Below, in pieces: positions 59,172 to 64,000 of a stretch of 64,000 nucleotides of DNA (within the stretch, counting starts at the first letter, position 1; each line of letters opens with the position of its first letter). Source of the stretch: Austropuccinia psidii (taxonomy: Eukaryota; Basidiomycota; Pucciniomycetes; Pucciniales; Sphaerophragmiaceae); NCBI GenBank assembly GCA_023105745.1, contig JALGQZ010000005.1:62548019-62612018 (forward strand), read 5' to 3'. A program made the translations under genes and the position numbers. The notes under the pieces are model-generated. The model searched no databases and had not been told where the DNA came from. It was given only the letters and a program-made list of their open reading frames with translations.

Positions 59172-60975
59172 TGTGAGCCTTGTAGGTATTTTCATATACC
59201 TAAAAGACCACAAATAACAAAATAAGATACAAATATAAATAAAAATAAATTGATTTTCATCATCAAAATCAAAATAAAATATAAATTCAAATTCATATAC
59301 AAAAATAAAAATTCAATTATCATTTAACAATAAAGTTACATTAAATTTTAAGAGTGTGAAAACAAAGTTTTTTTTCTTGAAAAAATTAAGTAAAAATGAT
59401 TTTTCAACAAAAATATCAAAATTGAAACATTTTTGGTAAACAGTTACATAAAATATCTTATAAATTTTTATTCAATGAATAAACATAAGAAAATCACTTC
59501 ACCATTGGATCATCATAAAGAATAAAGTGGGGTCACCTTTGGGTAAAAATTCTGTAACTCAACTCTAAATAAGTTTAAATTCAGTTTTTAGTGTTTTGTG
59601 TACAAAAGTTGAAACCCCTCAAAACCTTAATTTAATTCACACCACATATGGTTTTAACCATCAATTTTTGGGTTAAAATTGAGGTGTTGTGTGTAGTTCA
59701 AAAGCTATGAGGAATTGAAGTATTTTCCATTAAAATGTCAAAATGTGCGTGTGTATTAAATAAGTGAACTGTAATTTACATATGAGGTATCAATTATTAC
59801 AGTTGTGTACTGTAAATCTCAATTGAATTGTATGTGTAAATCATAAGTGTAGTATATGATGAGGAATTCAAGCAAAAATAAATTGGGAAGATTAATTATG
59901 GAGGGGAAAGATACTTTAGCTCCAAGGGGGAGCCAGAACCCCAAAGTCCTTGCTGAAAGGTGTGAGATGTCACAATCAAAGCAAACTTTCATCCCTTTTG
60001 GCCTTGAATTGGGTCACAGGGTTTGTGTCTCAATTGATGATGAGGTTTTGATACCAACCAGGGCAGTTTTAACTGTTGCCAAGAGGGTAAATCTACTCTT
60101 AAGTTGAAACAATCTCAGTAACTCTGAAATGATTTCTATTTCTCTTAAACACATTCTGATGTGTTTTGAAGGCTCTATACCAGGTATTACTATAGTAATG
60201 GCCAATTTAAGGGTCCAAAATGCCTAAAATAAGCCGTTTTTTGGTCTAAACCAGGGTTGAATTATCCCATATTTGGCTTTTTTGTTTTCAGTGTGTTTTC
60301 CATGACTTACAAGAGTAAACTTTACTTTTGGAGGAAGACAATTGATGGCTATAAAACAATGTCTTCTTTTCCCCACTTTTCTCTTCATGGTAGAATCTTT
60401 TCCTTTTATGAGTAGTTTAAACACTGTTAAAACAATGAATAAATAATTCCAACCACCTTTTTAATATCATTTTAAACCTTTTTACCATGCTAAAAAATCC
60501 TTATAATCATTGTTTGTAACTCTTATAATCATTTTTACCCCTTTAACCACCCCATAAGTGAATTAAAGCATCTTTCATCACTGTTAACTTTGTCACTTTG
60601 TTTCCAAATTCACTCTGGTGACTTTTGAGCGTGTTTTCTCTTTAAATATATCGTTAAAGAGTTTTTTTGTTAATTAATTTCTTGCAGTTCTTTGCTCAAT
60701 CAATTCCAATTGAAATTGCTCTTGAAGGAATTTCTTTTGTAGCATTAAGTATCTCTTGTAGAGTATTTTTGGATAAATCTTTATTGTTGGTAAAACAATA
60801 AATATTTATAATATTATTTTTTCATACTTATAAAGTTACAAACAATGTAATTGGCAGTTTTTCTCTTAAAAATACTATTTCTTACCATTTTTAATCATTT
60901 TTTTTACCTTATACAAAATTTAAGCACAGGAAAAGTACTTGATTTTTAATCAAAGTTTCATAACTGCACCTTACA
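59172..60975 (+). repeat. 3' LTR of element V (LTR-a, 1804 bp)
   Basis: It starts TGTGAGCCTTGTAGG and ends ACTGCACCTTACA. It is a diverged relative of 7258-9080 along its full length. To the right begins AATTTTTTATTTATA, the original target DNA; the matching left flank has been lost with the 5' half of the element. Confidence 0.9.
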
Positions 60976-63635
60976 AATTTTTTATTTATATTTCAATTTG
61001 TGTTTTTTATAATACGAAAAAAAACTTTATATATGAACATATCATGTTTTATGCTGTGGTCTTTTTGGTATATAAAAATACCTTTAAGGCTCATAAATAT
61101 CTACTTAGGGATGCAGTTGTATTGGGTTTTAGATTCAGAGTTCTATAAGGGTAGAGTATTTTGCGGAAGAAAGTCCCTCCTTCTATATGCCATTTGTGAA
61201 ACCATGGTCTCTTCATAGGATTATACCCTTTGAAGCAGTGAAGCTAATACAAGAGGAAGTTTTACTAGTGAGTAAGCTTCATGAAATCAGTCATATCAAA
61301 GCATGTCAATAGCCACAAGATATATCTTCTCGTGTGGAATTATCTAAGAGGTTTCACTTCAAAGACTACTTCCAACTTGATTTTAGAGTTTCAAATACTT
61401 AACATATTTCTGTTAGTATGGGATTTCCAGAAAAATTATTCTATGAAGTTCTATTCACAGCTTTGAGATATATTTTCCAGTTTTGGACTTGAAAAATGAC
61501 ATCTCACTATGTATGAACACTTTATAAATGTAATTTCACATCCTTGATTTATTATTCCTGGTGAATTTATATCTCATTGTTTCATGGGATTGCGGTTTTG
61601 CATAATATGTCTGTGCAGTTAATCCAAATAGTAGTTTTTTTGCACAAAATTAGGGTAATTTTCCTGCTCAATATGTTGCTTTTATTTTATAAAATGAGAG
61701 GGTTATTTAAGTGTCTTTTATTCATAATTTTCTCATATGCTTTTGATAAGGAAATTCTGAACCTTTGGAATTTGACATTACAGGATGTGCTCTGGTGGGT
61801 ATGGTTGTGAAATCTCACTCCATGAATTTTAATTTTCCTTGAATGAGATGATTCATCCTAAAATATCACTTCCAAATTGTTCTTTTATTTATCATGTGAT
61901 TCTTTTCTTTCTGTAATTGATTTTTGGAAATATTGATAAGGCTTTTGAACTTATCAATACAATTTTATCAGAATTTTGAATCAAATATGTAGCTACTGAG
62001 TTCTTTGCTTACAAACTAATAATTATGGAGGCTCAAGATAAGTTGTTTTAAATTGAGATGTATCTGCATAAAGGCACAGTTCTATGTCATTTAGGTTCTA
62101 CTAGTGGATTTGATCTATTCATTAAGGGTTGAAGATATCTATCAAACTCGCATGGGCATTATTTGAGTTTAATATTCTGTATGTATTGGGTTAAGAAATT
62201 TTTTGAATCAGTTATGTAACTTGGGAGTTTAATGTAAGTCTTATTTTAATTTTTGATTTCATGAAATTCATTTATTTTTCATATTCATCTGTATTATGGC
62301 TGGCATATAGAAATCTACAGAGTTTGTGGCAGGTGAGGTTGATGGATTTGGAAACTTGTGGTAAATATCAAGGTAAAATTGATAATTTCTGTGCCTTACA
62401 GGTTGCAAATTTTTCTCTAACCTCAATTCAAGCTTGAACCTGGAAAGAAAAGGCCTGTGTTACTCCAAAATGTAACAAAATTTGTAAAAATGTAAGATTT
62501 TGTATTTTTCTTGAAATTGGTCAATTCCTTCACCATTGTCAAGATGTCTCATGAATCTTAATTTTACTCATACAACAACCAAGAGCTTTCTTCAATGAAA
62601 TGAGAACATGTTTTTCATCTCTTAAAAAAGATTTCGACTTTTTTCCCAACCATTTTGATGATGAAATAAATGATCAAATTGTCTTTCACCTTAATCAAAA
62701 GAACCAATCAAAAACAGGTTTGGTCATAGATTCCATCAACAAACTGGCTTGTGACAAAGTTACTTTTTTTCTCAGACCTCACATTCTAACCTTTGTCTGA
62801 AAAAAACAAATTGCAATTGCATAGATGGAATCTGTTTTTATTGGAGTTTCTTCTATGCAGCAGGAAATTCAATGTATTAGCCAAATCGCCAAACTTTTTG
62901 TATCAAAAGAAAATGTTGCATTTTTTTGAGACAAGAGAAAACTCAAGAGTCAATATCTATACCATATATATATATTAGCTAAAGAATTAACAAAAAACTA
63001 CATAAAAGCTTAAATGGTTATACCAAGTTTGCTATATGTGTCTGTTTACCAATGCCTTCACTTAATTTGCTATTAAAAAAAATGCCAGTTTTTTTCAACT
63101 GAAAATCAACCAAAAATACAATAACACCAATTTGTATGTTTCAAGTTTATTCTGAATACATAACTGTTGCTGTAAGGAAAACCTTCCTTTGAATATACTT
63201 GATTTCTAATTGTAAATCAATTTTTATTCTTTTGTGAGTTTCCGTTGTGCATGTTTTCGCTACTTTTTGAAAGGTTTTGCAATCTACATCGTTGGAACCC
63301 TGTCTTGTTTAAGTGCTTGTGACTTTTTTTGAATTCTGTGGTAGTCTTTAAATGAATGAGTTTCATCTTACCCACAAGCATCCTTTTTCATTAGGATCAT
63401 TTCGCGTGATGTGTTTATTCCCAATTAGACAGCCAGTGATTTACATAGCAAATAAACTCAGACACTCGATAAACTGTTTTGATAAGGTGAAAACTGCAAA
63501 AAACTGGTTTTTGACAAGGATTGCGTTAAGGCTTGACGAAAACATATTATACATAAGAAACCAACAAACAAGGACGGGAGATCTGTGAATAAAGAAAAAA
63601 ATGGATACAATAAACCCATGCATTGATATTAGGAG
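60976..63635. other. AT-rich DNA without a recognisable gene or repeat
   Basis: No long open frame, LTR end or known motif. Short T-rich stretches resemble intron or 3'-untranslated DNA. It may be the 3' flank of the small gene at the right edge. It shows no similarity by eye to the retroelements in the window. Confidence 0.5.
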
Positions 63636-63992
63636 CTAACGCCTTTTCTTTTTCAATCCTGATGGAATTAATGAAGTTTCGAGTACAAAATAAATAATCT
63701 TGGTATTTCGGAAGAGTGCATAGATGTAAAGAAATAAGGTCAGTAAAGAAAACACCAAAAAAGAATATATTAACAGTGAATCTGAAAAAACAGCTAACAT
63801 CAATATTACCAATACAGCAATTATCGCACCCGATATTAACCGTTGACGATTCATTCTGGAAAGGAAAAAGTTTATTGATCAGCTGCGGTGATGTAACAGT
63901 ACTGCAGATCTTGCTGATACAGACCAAACACAACACGGGTACCACCTACACAATATGAAACAAAAAGAAGCCAGGACGTACCTTCGAATCAT
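63636..63992 (-). CDS. Small two-exon membrane protein, hypothetical (about 76 aa)
   Basis: Exon 1 (63992-63982) ATG ATT CGA AG joins over a 126-bp GTACGT...CTTTCCAG intron (63981-63856) in frame to exon 2 (63855-63636). The product begins MIRRMNRQRLISGAIIAV. Two hydrophobic helices are visible (about 11-29 and 33-52), with a basic tail ending in KKKRR, which can act as an ER-retention-type signal. I do not recognise the family. The start could lie further upstream, outside the window. Clean splice sites, clear membrane topology and lack of decay suggest a genuine host gene. Confidence 0.45.
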
Positions 63993-64000
63993 TTTGTTCA

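Larger units (their letters stand above)
46702..60975 (+). mobile_element. Element V: Ty3/gypsy retrotransposon (LTR-a family) lacking its 5' half, split by element VI
   Basis: RT to integrase at 46702-49215, the chromodomain-like end at 58880-59149, and a 1804-bp 3' LTR-a at 59172-60975. It is a close relative of element I, aligning codon by codon. Everything upstream of the RT active site region is missing; the left edge is LTR-d of element IV. Confidence 0.9.

Noticed and set aside
60976..63635. Possible genes in short plus-strand frames (for example 61000-61218, 62600-62800)
   Set aside because: Short, AT-driven, without motifs, intron structure or similarity to anything I recognise.

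Overview
The window looks like genomic DNA of a rust fungus (Pucciniales), most probably Austropuccinia psidii (myrtle rust). The basis is recognition from memory: the gag of the element at 49216-58874, the gag-pol of the element at 19476-29781 and the cysteine-cluster gene at 18329 all read like protein families I remember as multicopy in that species. No database search was possible. The DNA is AT-rich, CpG-poor in its decayed parts, has short GT-AG introns, and is dominated by Ty3/gypsy LTR retrotransposons nested inside one another. This fits a repeat-bloated rust genome.

Layout. (1) 1-9080: right part of element I (+ strand). Its pol is split by two solo LTRs with perfect 5-bp target duplications (865-2546 and 2564-4486), and it ends in a 1.82-kb 3' LTR. 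(2) 9081-19475: the only non-retrotransposon block. It holds a decayed SNF2-type helicase (minus strand, 9795-14096), about 2 kb without a recognisable gene, three tandem 56-bp hairpin repeats, a TATA box, a solo LTR (16594-18047) in the presumed 5' leader, and a decayed cysteine-cluster gene (18329-19475). (3) 19476-29781: element II (+), complete with both 1.92-kb LTRs, but its two flanks do not match each other. (4) 29782-46701: element IV (+), missing its 5' end, interrupted in the protease by element III. (5) 30844-40967: element III (minus strand), complete, LTRs about 99% alike, TSD TATAC, with one uninterrupted 1953-codon Gag-Pol frame. (6) 46702-60975: element V (+), missing its 5' half, interrupted near the end of the integrase by element VI. 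(7) 49216-58874: element VI (minus strand), a decayed chromodomain element with 1.6-kb LTRs. (8) 60976-64000: AT-rich DNA with no repeat I recognise, and a likely small two-exon membrane-protein gene at the right edge.

LTR families are named here LTR-a (elements I, V), LTR-b (II), LTR-c (III), LTR-d (IV) and LTR-e (VI).

Most interesting points. In element III, and in older form in element II, a short intron covers the Gag-Pol start codon. Unspliced RNA would give Gag-Pol. Spliced RNA would delete that ATG and read a different frame of the same DNA, giving a second Gag-like protein. This looks like a splice-controlled dual-coding switch. Element III also appears to build the second protein's ATG by splicing, and its intact-looking integrase has lost its first catalytic Asp. 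Element VI has a Tf1-like self-primer. One LTR-LTR recombination would explain why element II has mismatched flanks and a mosaic 5' LTR, and why elements IV and V lack their 5' ends.
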